In this document: piece after piece, positions 11,145 to 23,600 of the stretch
How the letters are laid out: each line of letters opens with the position of its first letter
Numbering within the stretch: position 1 is the first letter of the stretch
Translations under genes and position numbers: made by a program
Source of the DNA: Heterodera schachtii
Lineage: Eukaryota; Nematoda; Chromadorea; Rhabditida; Heteroderidae
DNA: 64,000 bases
Direction: 5' to 3'
Assembly (NCBI GenBank): GCA_023374025.1
Contig: SIJG01000018.1
Coordinates: 651,947-715,946 of the forward strand
The notes under the pieces: generated by a model
Databases searched by the model: none
What the model was told of the DNA's origin: nothing
The model's input: the letters and a program-made list of their open reading frames with translations, nothing else

Positions 11145-12546
11145 TCAAATTGTGTTGATCCATTCCCGGACCGAAGAAAATGAAAAATTCTCATCTTTTC
11201 GCGTGGTGCACTCCAAAAAATCAATTTTCTTGTTCTTCAATTCGGACCAGGCGAATTCCCTCCCGCTTTTTGTCAAAATTCGCTTTTCGGACTCTCCGCT
11301 GATCGAACTGAGGGCAGCTTCACGCGAAACATTGATCAAGCCGAACTCATTTTCCAATGCCTTTTTGATGAGCTAACAATGGGGGAGAAAAGGCGATGCA
11401 TTTGGTTGATGACGACGATTCCCACCCCCCGCCCTCACAGAGTGCGATTTGGCGTGTCCAATGTCTTGTTTGTTGCACGCGATTAGCACCGGGACGGCAT
11501 TGCCCGACTCGAACAGCACATCGTACAGCAATTCGGCGGCATCCTTAACGAAAATACAAATAATTAAAGAAAGGAAAGGAAGTAAAAATGCATAGAAAAG
11601 TGACACTTTTTTGCTGAACGTCGCACTGTCCAAGACGAAAACGACGCCCTTAAGAGAATTCCGTTTCTAAAAGCAAAAGTGGGAAATATAAGTACAAATG
11701 GGAGGAGGAGGAAGACCTCGTTCAGCCACTTGCGACACAAAGTTTTCTTGAAAGAATCGGACCCGGGAAAATCGAGCAAAGTGAGCGTTTGGCCATTGTC
11801 CGTCGCGTAACTGTCGAACTGATTTTCCTTCAGCGAAATGAATGAGTCCCAACAATTCTCTAGAAAAGAAAAGGAAACATTCCATCCGCATGAAAAATCA
11901 AAGACTGGACAATTTACACAGAATTCCATTTTTAACATTCTTGACTCGCGTGTCGAAAGCCTAACCGAAATGGCCTATGTGAGTGACTCTCGAGAGTCTC
12001 GGTCTCGTATCGAGTTTTTAGTCTCAGTTTCGAGACTTTAACTCCGCGTTTTTTTTAAACTTGGGGTACAAAGGGGTCCGGCGGTGCAGAAAAGCGACGC
12101 CGGAGAAAATTGTTGTAATTTCTTATGTGTTTTGTTAACAGATGTCGTCCAAAAAATGACCAAATTTTACGAATCTAACAATGAGCAATTTTTTAGAGAA
12201 AAATTAGTGAGTTTTGTAAGCACCGCCAAACAAACATTTTGCATTTTAAGAAATTGTTTAAAAAATTTATAATTTTTCATAAATTCCCGAAATCGGCTTT
12301 GAAAAACGAATTATGAAAATCGAGAAAATGGAATATAAACTGACTTGAGTTTATCAACTTGGTGAACAGTGTCGTTTTTCCTGAACCCGACAACCCAACG
12401 AACAAAATAACATTTGGCTTCTGTCGGAATCTGCGGTAAATAAAAAAGAAGACAGAAGAGACCAGCAAAATGACGAAGGTAATTAGTGCCGGAAGAATAA
12501 GCGGATGATGATCAGCAGCAATCAATTGGGAGGACAGAAAAGTCAT
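11145..12546 (-). CDS. srpr-2: signal recognition particle receptor subunit beta (SRPRB)
   Basis: A membrane-anchored small GTPase that tethers the SRP receptor alpha subunit to the ER. The first exon encodes a short lumenal N-terminus, one transmembrane helix (about residues 19-38), then the P-loop GLSGSGKTTLF (about 51-61). Later exons give the G3 motif LLDFPGSDSF, VVFVLDSATFS, the G4 motif ACNKQD, and the C-terminal IDFLECTTRKDE/VREWI. Exons on the minus strand: 12546-12345, 11859-11717, 11666-11607, 11543-11439, 11372-11145. These sum to 738 nt, 245 aa, close to other animal SRPRB, and all junctions are GT-AG and in phase. The gene symbol is by analogy and is the weakest part. Confidence 0.92.
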
Positions 12547-12673
12547 CGCAATTCAAAAAAGGGAAATAAAATGGAAAAGAAAAACAATTAAAATAAAATT
12601 GAATTTAACGAGTTAAAAAAGTGAATGCTCACAAACGGACAATTTATCAAATCCATTTGCATTTGAAATTCGA

Positions 12674-12978
12674 TCAACTGATATTGTACATTTTCTTCAC
12701 TCTGTCGGGAAAAGAATCCTTTCCTTTCACCTGCTCAACTTCTTTGAACAGCACATTTTTGCCAACTAAATGATAAATGAGCTTTTTTCTACCCAAATAA
12801 ATCGAAAAACTCACTCGCCGGGTCGTAAAGAATGGCCGCCGCTTCGGCCGCTGCTCTCTCCCTAATCCAAATTTGTTTAGTGCCCGAAATAACACTCGCG
12901 AGCCTTACAATCAAATATCTTAAATTAAATATCTTTTAAAGAACATTTACATCTTTACGACTTGGTTTTTTTTGCCAT
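12674..12978 (-). CDS. possible small unidentified gene
   Basis: Two readings compete. (1) ATG at 12978 (MAKKTKS...), splicing 12959/12910 and ending at 12803, about 44 aa. (2) An exon from about 12910 reading LNKFGLGREQRPKRRPFF, spliced with a perfect GTGAGT donor to a second exon ending DRVKKMYNIS at 12674; both exons are open and in phase 0, but no ATG joins in phase. Reading 2 resembles a small basic mitochondrial protein only in composition. I do not recognise the family. Its start lies 128 bp upstream of SRPRB on the same strand. Confidence 0.3.
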
Positions 12979-13297
12979 TTTGTTGCTCAGAGACACAAAG
13001 AAAAAATATTTAAAGGCAAATTTCTGAAAATTTGAAATATTGTTTTATTTAGCCAGTAAATAAGCGTAAAGAAGGCGCTGGTCGTCATTTGTTACTCAAA
13101 AATTCATAATTGGACAACCGACTCAAAAAAGAAAGAGACATGTGTCAACAAAGAGAGGGTGCAGAGAAAAATACACTTTTCTCATTTGGCGTATTGTATC
13201 TTTTGACAGAGAAAAACAACATTTACTCCGCTCTATGTATAGCCTTTTTTCCGCCTTACTGATTTTCTTATTTATTATTTTCCTTTTAGAAATATAA

Positions 13298-15111
13298 ATG
13301 GCGGTGTTCGGCTTTCATTTAGTCTTGACAATGATTGCAGCGGTAATTTTTAACAAAACAGCGCAATGCCACTTTCTCTGTGATTTGCTGTTCTTTAAAG
13401 GGTTGGCTGTCAAATTCGTTCGTAAATATTATTATTATTTTGTTTAAGTCTTGGTTATTTCGTGCTAGAATCGTCTGTTTTGTCAGAATTAAATGCCTGT
13501 GAAAGCGAAAACAAACGCAGAAGGAAAAAAGAGTAACGGATATTTTTTGAAATTTTAACTCGTATTTTTAGTGACCTTTCAGGAAGGATTTCCTGCGGAT
13601 TGGTGGCAATGATCGTTTGGTTAAATTGCCGTTGAGTTGCGATGCTCTTCAGAGAGTCCCTTTCTTCGATTCTCTCATTTTGGTCGTCAATTATTCCTTT
13701 TTCGCCTTTTTTGTCTTTCTTATAAGCGACGCATTTTGCCTTCTTTTTCCGGAGAGCAAAGGTTTTGACATTCTTTGTTTTAGAAGAAGCAGTTTTTGTA
13801 TTTAGCCGTAAACACTTCAGCAATTTGGGTCGTCGGTGCGTTAATTCTTCAAATTCATGTAAATTTCTACAACAATTAAAATATTCAAATAACACTATAT
13901 CCAGAGTTTTTTTAAATCATCCCTAAAATCCATTTTCCTCAGATAATCACAAAAATTTCTTTGCAAAAAATAGCTGCCAGTGAATTGCTCACCGAACGGA
14001 ACACTTTGCTGTGCGCTTCGGCCCTTTTCTTTCTTCTCGCCATTACTTTTTGTGCGTTCAGTGACAAAATTGTCGACCTCAATTTTGACCGAGGTTCCAT
14101 TTACTTAATTCCATTTAATTTTGTCTTTTTCTCACCTTTAAAATTTGGTAAAAATTTTTTCCGATGGTTTTGCTTTAGGCTATTCACAATTTGTCGTTTC
14201 GCTCGACCATTTTCTGCTTGCCAATGGCTTTGGCCACCTTTTCTCCTCCGACTTCCATTCGCCCCTTATGCTTATGCTTTCCCTTTCTCTTTTGTACGCC
14301 CTCGTCGCCTCGGCCATGTTTTTCCCTTTGCTCCAATTCTCTTCACTTTACTTTCATTCCGTCGAATGTTCCGTTTCTTTTCGGTTGTTTTTTTCTATAA
14401 TTTGGCCAAAATATTATTTTCTCTTCAGATTTCTCTTGCACTTCGTTTTTTTCGCCCCTTTTCTCATCGTTTTGCTTTTTTTGCGGCCGATTTCCGACCA
14501 TTTAATTGAAAATGATTTGTAAGAAAAAGGCACAAAAATTAAAAATCACATTTTTTCCATTTTAAGCCTTTCATTCGCCCAATTGCGAATGTTACGTTTT
14601 GTTTCCGTCCTTTTTTGGGTGATCCTTCGAATTGCCACTGCCAAAGTGATTCTGCAGACATTTTTGAACAGACCGAAAATGCAAATGACGGACTACGGAA
14701 AGGAAAGCAAAGAAAACAGCCAAAAGAAGGTAATTAATTAATTAATGGCATGTCAAATTTAGTTTGGACCCGATAAGTCCCATTCTTCTAAACTCTCTTT
14801 CTCAGGTCGCTTTTTTCGCTTCTTATGTTTGTGTGACTTCACTTCAATACATTTTGCCCGTTTTGGCCACTCTTTCGACTGCTCTTCTGCTCAAATGTTT
14901 TGGTTGGCTTGACATTCATTCCTAATGATGCTCCTATCAATGACATTCAGATCGATTTGCCAATGGCGAAACTGAACACCAAACCATTCAAAGTGTTATT
15001 CTGAACTACAAACTGCAAGAACCAATATGGAATTTCTCTCTCATTTCGCTATTGTCCACTCAGTTTTTTGTCGGATTGATTGGTATATTTGGAGAAAGGT
15101 CATTTGGATAA
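13298..15111 (+). CDS. TMEM161-type multi-pass membrane protein
   Basis: TMEM161A/B are conserved multi-pass proteins; TMEM161B affects cardiac rhythm in vertebrates and its biochemistry is poorly known. The N-terminus MAVFGFHLVLTMIAAVIF matches the family start. Later landmarks are ERNTLLCASALFFLLAITF, SLLYALVASAMFFPLLQF, LLHFVFFAPFLIVLLFLRP and SLQYILPVLATLSTALLLK, in family order. Exons start 13298-13421 and 13469-13532, continue from 13583, and end with an exon whose stop TAA is at 15109-15111. The N-terminal half, including one exon beginning at AAGAAGCAG near 13780, is spliced tentatively. The segment 14365-14430 may be an intron or coding. Convergent with PP1, 178 bp between stops. Confidence 0.82.
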
Positions 15112-15289
15112 AAATTTAAAGCACTATGTTCAAGTACTTTACTGTTCAAATTGCAAAAAATAAATCAAAATACAAGCCAAATCTGATCAGAGGAGCCAAC
15201 ATTACTGAAAATATTAGGAAAAAGGGGGACTTTCGTCCGGCTGAGTTCCTCCGAGGTGTCCGTTGTCGTCGGATGCGTCCGCTTCCTTC

Positions 15290-17667
<2,378 letters not shown>

Positions 17668-18968
17668 AATTACACTCAAATATAACCTAAACCAAAATGC
17701 GAAAAATTATTATTAAGAACTTATTAGCTGTCCAAATGGTAATCCAACTCTGTCCAAATACTCATTTGATTAAAACAATCGTTATTTTTTAGACAGGCCC
17801 GCTTCTGAGGAGTTCTGCGTGCATATCTTCTTTTCTGGATTTATACTCAAAACTTCAACCCGTGAATAAAATTTTGCTTCTGTTATGAACTGTTACTTTT
17901 TGCACCTGCAAATTTTCAGACCGGCAAAACGGCTCGGCGTTTTTTGAAAAATCCTGTTTGACCGTTTTTCCGGTCATGACCGGCCAAAAATTTTTATTAT
18001 TCATTCGTGTCAGGCAAAATTGGTCGAAACGCCAAATAGCGAAATGGCGCAATTTTTGCGCGCAAATTCAAAATTTACTGATCAATACCTTTTTTGCATT
18101 GATCAGCCATAACTCGCGTCATTTCCAACTAAACTGAACAAATTTGGTATCTAAAAAAAAAGTAAAACTTATTATCTTTCTATTGATTCTAAAAGTCTAA
18201 AGCGATTTTGTAACCCTAAAATTAAAATTGTTAGCATTAATTTTGGGTTTTCTATTGTGTTAGAGACATGAAAATAGCACGTAATAATGAGAGAAAGCTG
18301 AGTGTTGAATTTATCTAATCTTATAACTGATTGTGAGAGTATCAGTTCATAATTTTTTGGCTTTTGTTAAGACACTTTTTCCAGCAATTTCACATAAAAT
18401 TCGAGATTTAGCACTGCGAAAGTCAACGAATCAGAAATAATAATTGAATAACTGTTTGGGTATGTTCTGCTGCTAGTCTCTTCCAGTGGCATCGCTTTTT
18501 GGCATTTTCTCAGTTTCACTTTTCAATTGGTTTCGTTCGCATTTATCTGTTTCCTCTGTTCCTTTTCCAATGCTTCAAAAGCACTGCTCTTCCCCCTCCG
18601 AGTGTTCTTTCATCCTTTTTTTTTGCAAAAGAACCGACCGAAAAACTTTGCAAGTTTCCAATGGTCCGACTAAAGAACAGCGACGGAAGGAGGAGCAAAG
18701 ATGGACAAATTGAAGGGGAATTAATGAAAAATAGTGAATGTACGGAGAATTTAATGATTTCTATTAAATTGATTCCTTTGTAAATCGATTTGATATAACG
18801 GCCAAAACGAAATGTTGCGGGAGGCGATTGATCAAGGACGGACGGCGCCTTTGCTGGCCAAAGGCCATTCCGCAAATGGCCTTTCTCCGCCGCAATCGGT
18901 CGGATTTAAACCGCTCTCTTCCGCCTTTCTTCTGATCACTTCTTTTTGTCTTTGCTAAAAACCAAAAA
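17668..18968. other. divergent intergenic region, 1.3 kb
   Basis: AT-rich region between the PP1 start (-) and the lectin-like gene start (+). It must hold both promoters. It contains copy A of a dispersed repeat (about 17996-18155). An in-frame stretch at 18486-18783 shows no family similarity. Confidence 0.5.
17996..18155 (+). repeat. dispersed repeat, copy A (partner at 40384-40545, inverted)
   Basis: About 160 bp sharing long exact blocks with the reverse complement of 40384-40545, for example AAATTGGTCGAAACGCCAAA and GATCAGCCATAACTCGCGTC. The centre differs by small indels. No coding potential; a non-autonomous or decayed element is likely. Confidence 0.85.
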
Positions 18969-19703
18969 ATGTTTTTAAATTTCCTTTTCCTTTCACTTTT
19001 TGTTCTTTTCTCGATCGACTTTTGTGGTGAGTTCAATCCGTTGGTCATTCTTTGAAATGCATCGTTTTGTTAAGGCTCCGTTTGCCCCGCCGGTTGGACG
19101 CATTTGGCAGGCGGCCAAAAGTGTGTGAAGGCTTTTCCGTCACTGACAGATTGGAGCTACGGCGCATGGGTGAGCTGAGCGGGGCATACGGTGCCATCAA
19201 ATGTTACGGTACCACCCTTTCCCTTTTCCCTTCCCTTTCAGTTGTGCGCTTACCAAGGAGCACAGCACATTTCGGTCCCAATTTGCCTTCCCTTGACGTG
19301 TGATTCGATTTTTTGTTTAGGTTAAGGATTATTATGAAAATTATTACATTGCCGAGTTGGCCAAAACTTTGCCCGATCACCAAGTTTGGTTGGGTGCGTC
19401 TCGCGCCGGCACTCCGTATTATTCGTGGTCCGACCGGACTCCCTTTGGGTCTTTCGTCCGTTGGCGCGGAAGTCGGTCGAATGGCATTGCCAATTCCAAT
19501 CCGTCTTTTCAGATGTCCCTCCGCCTCGCAATGGCCTCGGATGTGTCAAATTGGACGGCGTTTCGGGCGAATGGTTTCAAAGGTAAGTGGAAGCAAAAGG
19601 AGCAACAAAAACACTGACCGATGCTTTAAGCTGTTGTCGGAAGAGTGCGGCAACAATCTGTCAGAAAAAGGCGGACGGCACGGGGACAATTCGGCTGCGA
19701 TGA
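18969..19703 (+). CDS. small secreted C-type-lectin-like protein
   Basis: Six exons (18969-19026, 19075-19169, 19242-19274, 19321-19471, 19513-19582, 19631-19703) sum to 480 nt, 159 aa, all GT-AG and in phase. A hydrophobic signal peptide (MFLNFLFLSLFVLFSIDFCG) leads into a single CTL fold: CPAGWTHLAGGQKCVK, the helix block ENYYIAELAKTL, the core WLGASRAG, GCVKLDGVSGEWFQR and the C-terminal AATICQKKA with paired Cys. The Ca2+/sugar motifs (EPN or QPD, and WND) are absent, so classical sugar binding is not predicted. Secreted nematode CTLs serve in immunity or, in parasites, host interaction; the role here is unknown. Confidence 0.88.
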
Positions 19704-19746
19704 GAGGGAAAAGCGGGGGAAGGGGGGAATGATGATCAAAACGATG

Positions 19747-19771
19747 CATGATGATGATGATGATGATGACA
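19747..19771. repeat. GAT microsatellite
   Basis: Uninterrupted ATG/GAT trinucleotide array just after the lectin-like gene. A C run follows at about 19853-19867. The 290-bp gap to the bHLH gene holds nothing else. Confidence 0.8.
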
Positions 19772-19993
19772 AAGCTAATGATGACAAATAAATGATGGAT
19801 GATGAGGCGGAGGAAGAGGAAAAGGAATAAACTACGAAGAGAATGAGGTCGCCCCCCCCCCCCCCCCAATTTTTTCCATGGGGGAAGAGCTTCGCCGGAT
19901 TGAATTGGCTAATTGGATTCAATTTGTGGCGCTTTGGGTTTTTATTCCCTTAGGGAAAATTATGAGAGAATTTAATTTGGCCGCGGAGGGAAA

Positions 19994-20374
19994 ATGCAAA
20001 ATGAATTTGCCGCTTTGGCGAATTCATTTCATTTTGTTCATTTTCCTCCAAATATGGGTCAAATGGCATGTGATCAGCAGAAAAAGGCATTTGCACGGGC
20101 GGAAAGACGCCGACTGAGAAGGTTTTGCCGTTCATTTCAACAAATTTTGGGATTATTTGAACATTTTAGGGCGACTCCAAAATATCGGAATTTACACGCG
20201 AACAGAGAACGGCAGAGAGTCGAGGCGTTCAACCGCGCATTTGGCCATGTGCGCGAGTTGTTGCCGCCGTCGGCCCACCACCGCCAGGGGAAGGGCCGGA
20301 AAATGTCCAAAATTGAAATTCTTCGCGGGGCAATTGACTATTTAACTCATTTGAACTTTATGCTGAACATGTGA
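19994..20374 (+). CDS. bHLH transcription factor, HEN/NHLH (HLH-15) type
   Basis: Two exons (19994-20121, 20170-20374), 110 aa. The basic region and helix 1 read RRATPKYRNLHANRERQRV then EAFNRAFGHVRELLPP, and helix 2 is MSKIEILRGAIDYLTHLN, ending shortly after. The R-R-A-T-x-K-Y-R-x-x-H lead-in and termination right after helix 2 are typical of the NHLH/HEN neuronal class. The loop is longer than usual (SAHHRQGKGRK). The intron falls between the basic lead-in and KYRN, keeping phase 2. It ends 230 bp from the spectrin stop on the opposite strand. Confidence 0.9.
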   Translation: MQNEFAALANSFHFVHFPPNMGQMACDQQKKAFARAERRRLRRFCRSFQQILGLFEHFRATPKYRNLHANRERQRVEAFNRAFGHVRELLPPSAHHRQGKGRKMSKIEILRGAIDYLTHLNFMLNM

Positions 20375-20603
20375 ATCCAAAGATTATGGAAATTAATTGG
20401 CCAATTTGGGGCATTTCGGAAATAATTTATTGGAACGAATTTGGGAAGTGCAAAATATTTGAATAGCAAGCAAAAAGTGTCTGCTGTCGGCTTTGCATTT
20501 CCTTCTTTTATTTTTCGGCATTTAATCCCTTCGGATGGCCGACGACCGTTTCAGAAAGGAAAAGGCACTTCGCTTCTCTTAAATGTTTGTTAATTGGCAT
20601 TAA

Positions 20604-23600
20604 TTAGTCCAAAAGTAATCCCTCGGCCTTTTCTGTGCCGTTAATTGCGTCCGTTTCCCCCCACTCACTTCCGCCACTCCGAATTGACTCCGCGTCTGCC
20701 ATTTGCTGCTGTCCGTTCTGCTGCTGCTGCGGTTGGCCATTTTGGGGCCCGGCGTTCGGTTGGCCCACCGATTCGGCCCCATTTGAATTTTCATTGGCAT
20801 TTTGCCCATTTCGAATGTTTCGTCCCATTGCGTTCTCTCCCTCTTCGTCCTCTTCTGCTGCTTGTTGGACCATTGTCCAATTTTGTCCCATTGTTTGAGT
20901 TCGAATTGCAAATGAATTCAAAACGTCGCGCGACTTTTGGCCGCCCAAAGGTTCGGAATTTGTCTTAAAACAGCGTTTTTAAAAGAGGAAATGTGTGGAG
21001 CTTTCACAGGTCGAACGGAGCTGAAAGAGAGCAGCTGATCGGCGGGGGCTAACCGCGCGCGGAAATTAATGCGTTCGACCCATTCGAGCAGTTTCGCTTG
21101 ACTTGTCTCAACCGCGAACAGAAACTCGGCACCGTCAGCCGTGTTCATCCTCAACCATTCGGCAGATGGCAATTTTAATCGGCACAAAGTCCGATGGACG
21201 ACTCACTTGAACACGTTGCGCTTTTTCACATATTCCGGGTACAAAGTGCAGATGGACCCGTGGATGGCCAATGGTGCCGCGGCAGCCATGTTGGCCAGAA
21301 AGTGCTGCTCGTCCTTGAAGAAGCATATCAGCTGCCCACAGAGAATGGTGTAGAAGCTCTTCCACGAGCGGAAAGTTGCGCGTTTGCCGCCGATTTGCAG
21401 CTCCTGCTTCCGGTCGATGTAACTGCACAAATGCAAGAAACATGCACTCTCTCTGCCTGTCTGTTTGCCTCTCTCCCTCTGCATGTCTGTCCCTCTTTTT
21501 ACCCGGACACGTCGATCGATCGGAGATCGTCCCAATGTCTGCTGTTCCGTCGAATGCTTTGAGTCCTTCGCGTGGTAAATGTTGGCACTCTCCGTGGCAC
21601 AGTCGCATTTTCGGCATGGATTGGCACGGATGGGTGAGGAACAATTTCGAGGGACAATCGGTTGGAGGAAGAGACAGAGGAAGCGGAAGAGACTGAAACG
21701 GCAACAGAAGAAGGCAAAGGTTGGTCGGACGAGGCGCGCGGGCGAGTGCGGGGAAGGGTGGCGGAAAGGGGCAGAGGGCACGGCGCCGACTCGTGCTGAG
21801 GGGTGGTGGCCGAGGAGGGAGCTGCCGAGACGGAGCCCAACTGCTGATGCTGGAAGCAAAACTCCTTCAAAACAGAAATTTAAGCAATAATGCATTTTGT
21901 TGTTTCCCTTTTCGAGTGAATTTCCCTCCCTCACCCTCTTCACTTTCTCATCCGCTTTCTCTCTCTCCTTTTCTCCTCCCTCTCCTCCCCTCTCCTTCTT
22001 TTCCGCTTTTCCCCTTTCCGCTTTATCTCTCTCTCTCTCTCTCTCTCCACTTTCTCTCTCTCCTCGCTTTTCCCCTCCCTCCCTCTCCTTCTCCCCTCTC
22101 CGCTTTTCCCCATTCCCTCGATCGACCTTTGCCCTTCCGAGTACGCTTATTTCCTGCGTTTTGCGCCGCTCTCTCTCCTGCCGCTTCTCCTGCAGGATCT
22201 TCTTCTTCTCTAGCGTTCGGATTTGCTGCGTGTCCCTCCGCGACTGCTGCGGCGGTATCTCCGCACTTTGCGTTCTCTTCCGTCGTCCTTCCTCTTCTCT
22301 CATCCGTTCGAATTTCTCTTCGATTAAAGTGATTCGTTTTAACCCATCAAATTGCGATTGTTGTGCTTCAAGAGTGGCCAAAAAGTCGTCAAAGTGCTGT
22401 AAAAGGAATGAATGGGCTTTCCACGGAAAGTGACGACCGCCCCCCCCAGGGCCAACCCGAATCCGAAGTTCGACGCCTTCGACATTTTCTGCGGTCGCGC
22501 CCGAATGCCAATCGTCGCGAAGGAATTGCTCCCTCTCTGACAGCCACCGCTCCAATTCGTTGGCATTTGCCATCCATTTTTGTACGTCCGAATTCTCTTC
22601 GTACACCTCAAATGGCCAATTAGTCCATGTTTTCCCATTGGTTTTGTGGTGCCTTTTGCCGTTTTGTCCATGTCTGTGCCAAATGTGTGAATGTTTTTTC
22701 CAAAGTTTCGAGTCGCGTCCGAATTTCGGCCCCCAGCGAATTTCCCGCGGCGACCATTTCAATGCCTTTCCGCACGAAATTCGCCTTTTCCGCCTCCTTC
22801 GTCTCCAACTCGCGTCTGTACTCCGCGTGCCGTGCCAACAGCGCTTCGCACCCCGGGGGGTCGCGCGGCAGCAATTCGCCGGTAATTGTCGCGAACATTT
22901 GGCGAGACCAAAACATAAGACGACGAAATTCCTATGGCATTTTCAAATTGGCAAAGTTTATTTTGACCAAAGGCTTTTCCTTGACTCACCTGAAAGTACG
23001 CGTAATTCTTCTGTGCTTGTTCGATTCGATCTGTCAGCCGATCGGTCGCTTCTCTCACGTCTTTCATTTGTTCCACCAATTCGCCGCGTCGCACTTCCAA
23101 ATGAGCCGCGGTGCGTGGAAATGCCTTCAGCGTTTGCCCATTACCCAAATTGAACTGATCGCCCCCGCCCCGCCCCCTCCCAAGCCCAAGCCATTACCTG
23201 CACAATCCGATCGGCTTCACTGCATAACATTTCCACCTTTTAAATAATTTGGAATTTAAAGACTATATCCATTCGATTTACGACCAACAATTAACAAATT
23301 ATCACTTATCTCTCTCTCTCTCTCTTCTCTCTCTCTTTTTCTCTTTTTTTCTCTCTCTCTATTCCTCACACTCTCTCTCTTTCACTCTCTCTCACCTGCG
23401 AGCTGAGAACATTTAGTGAGTTGACAAAGTCCCCGTGCCTTTGGCATTGTTCCTGCATTTTCTTCAGCTCCACCTCGGCCAACTGCTCATTTCCCTGGGC
23501 CACGAGGTAAGCTTCTCTCTCGGCAAGTCTCTCCAGCAATTCGTCCGCCTTTTGGTCGAACAAATGGATGTTCTTGCCATCCGCAAGTGCTTGCTGAAAG

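Noticed and set aside
13455..13895. Minus-strand Lys-rich open frame
   Set aside because: Antisense of TMEM161 exons that match the family on the plus strand.
20375..20603. Possible separate gene between the bHLH factor and spectrin
   Set aside because: Only short AT-rich 3' UTR sequence of two convergent genes.
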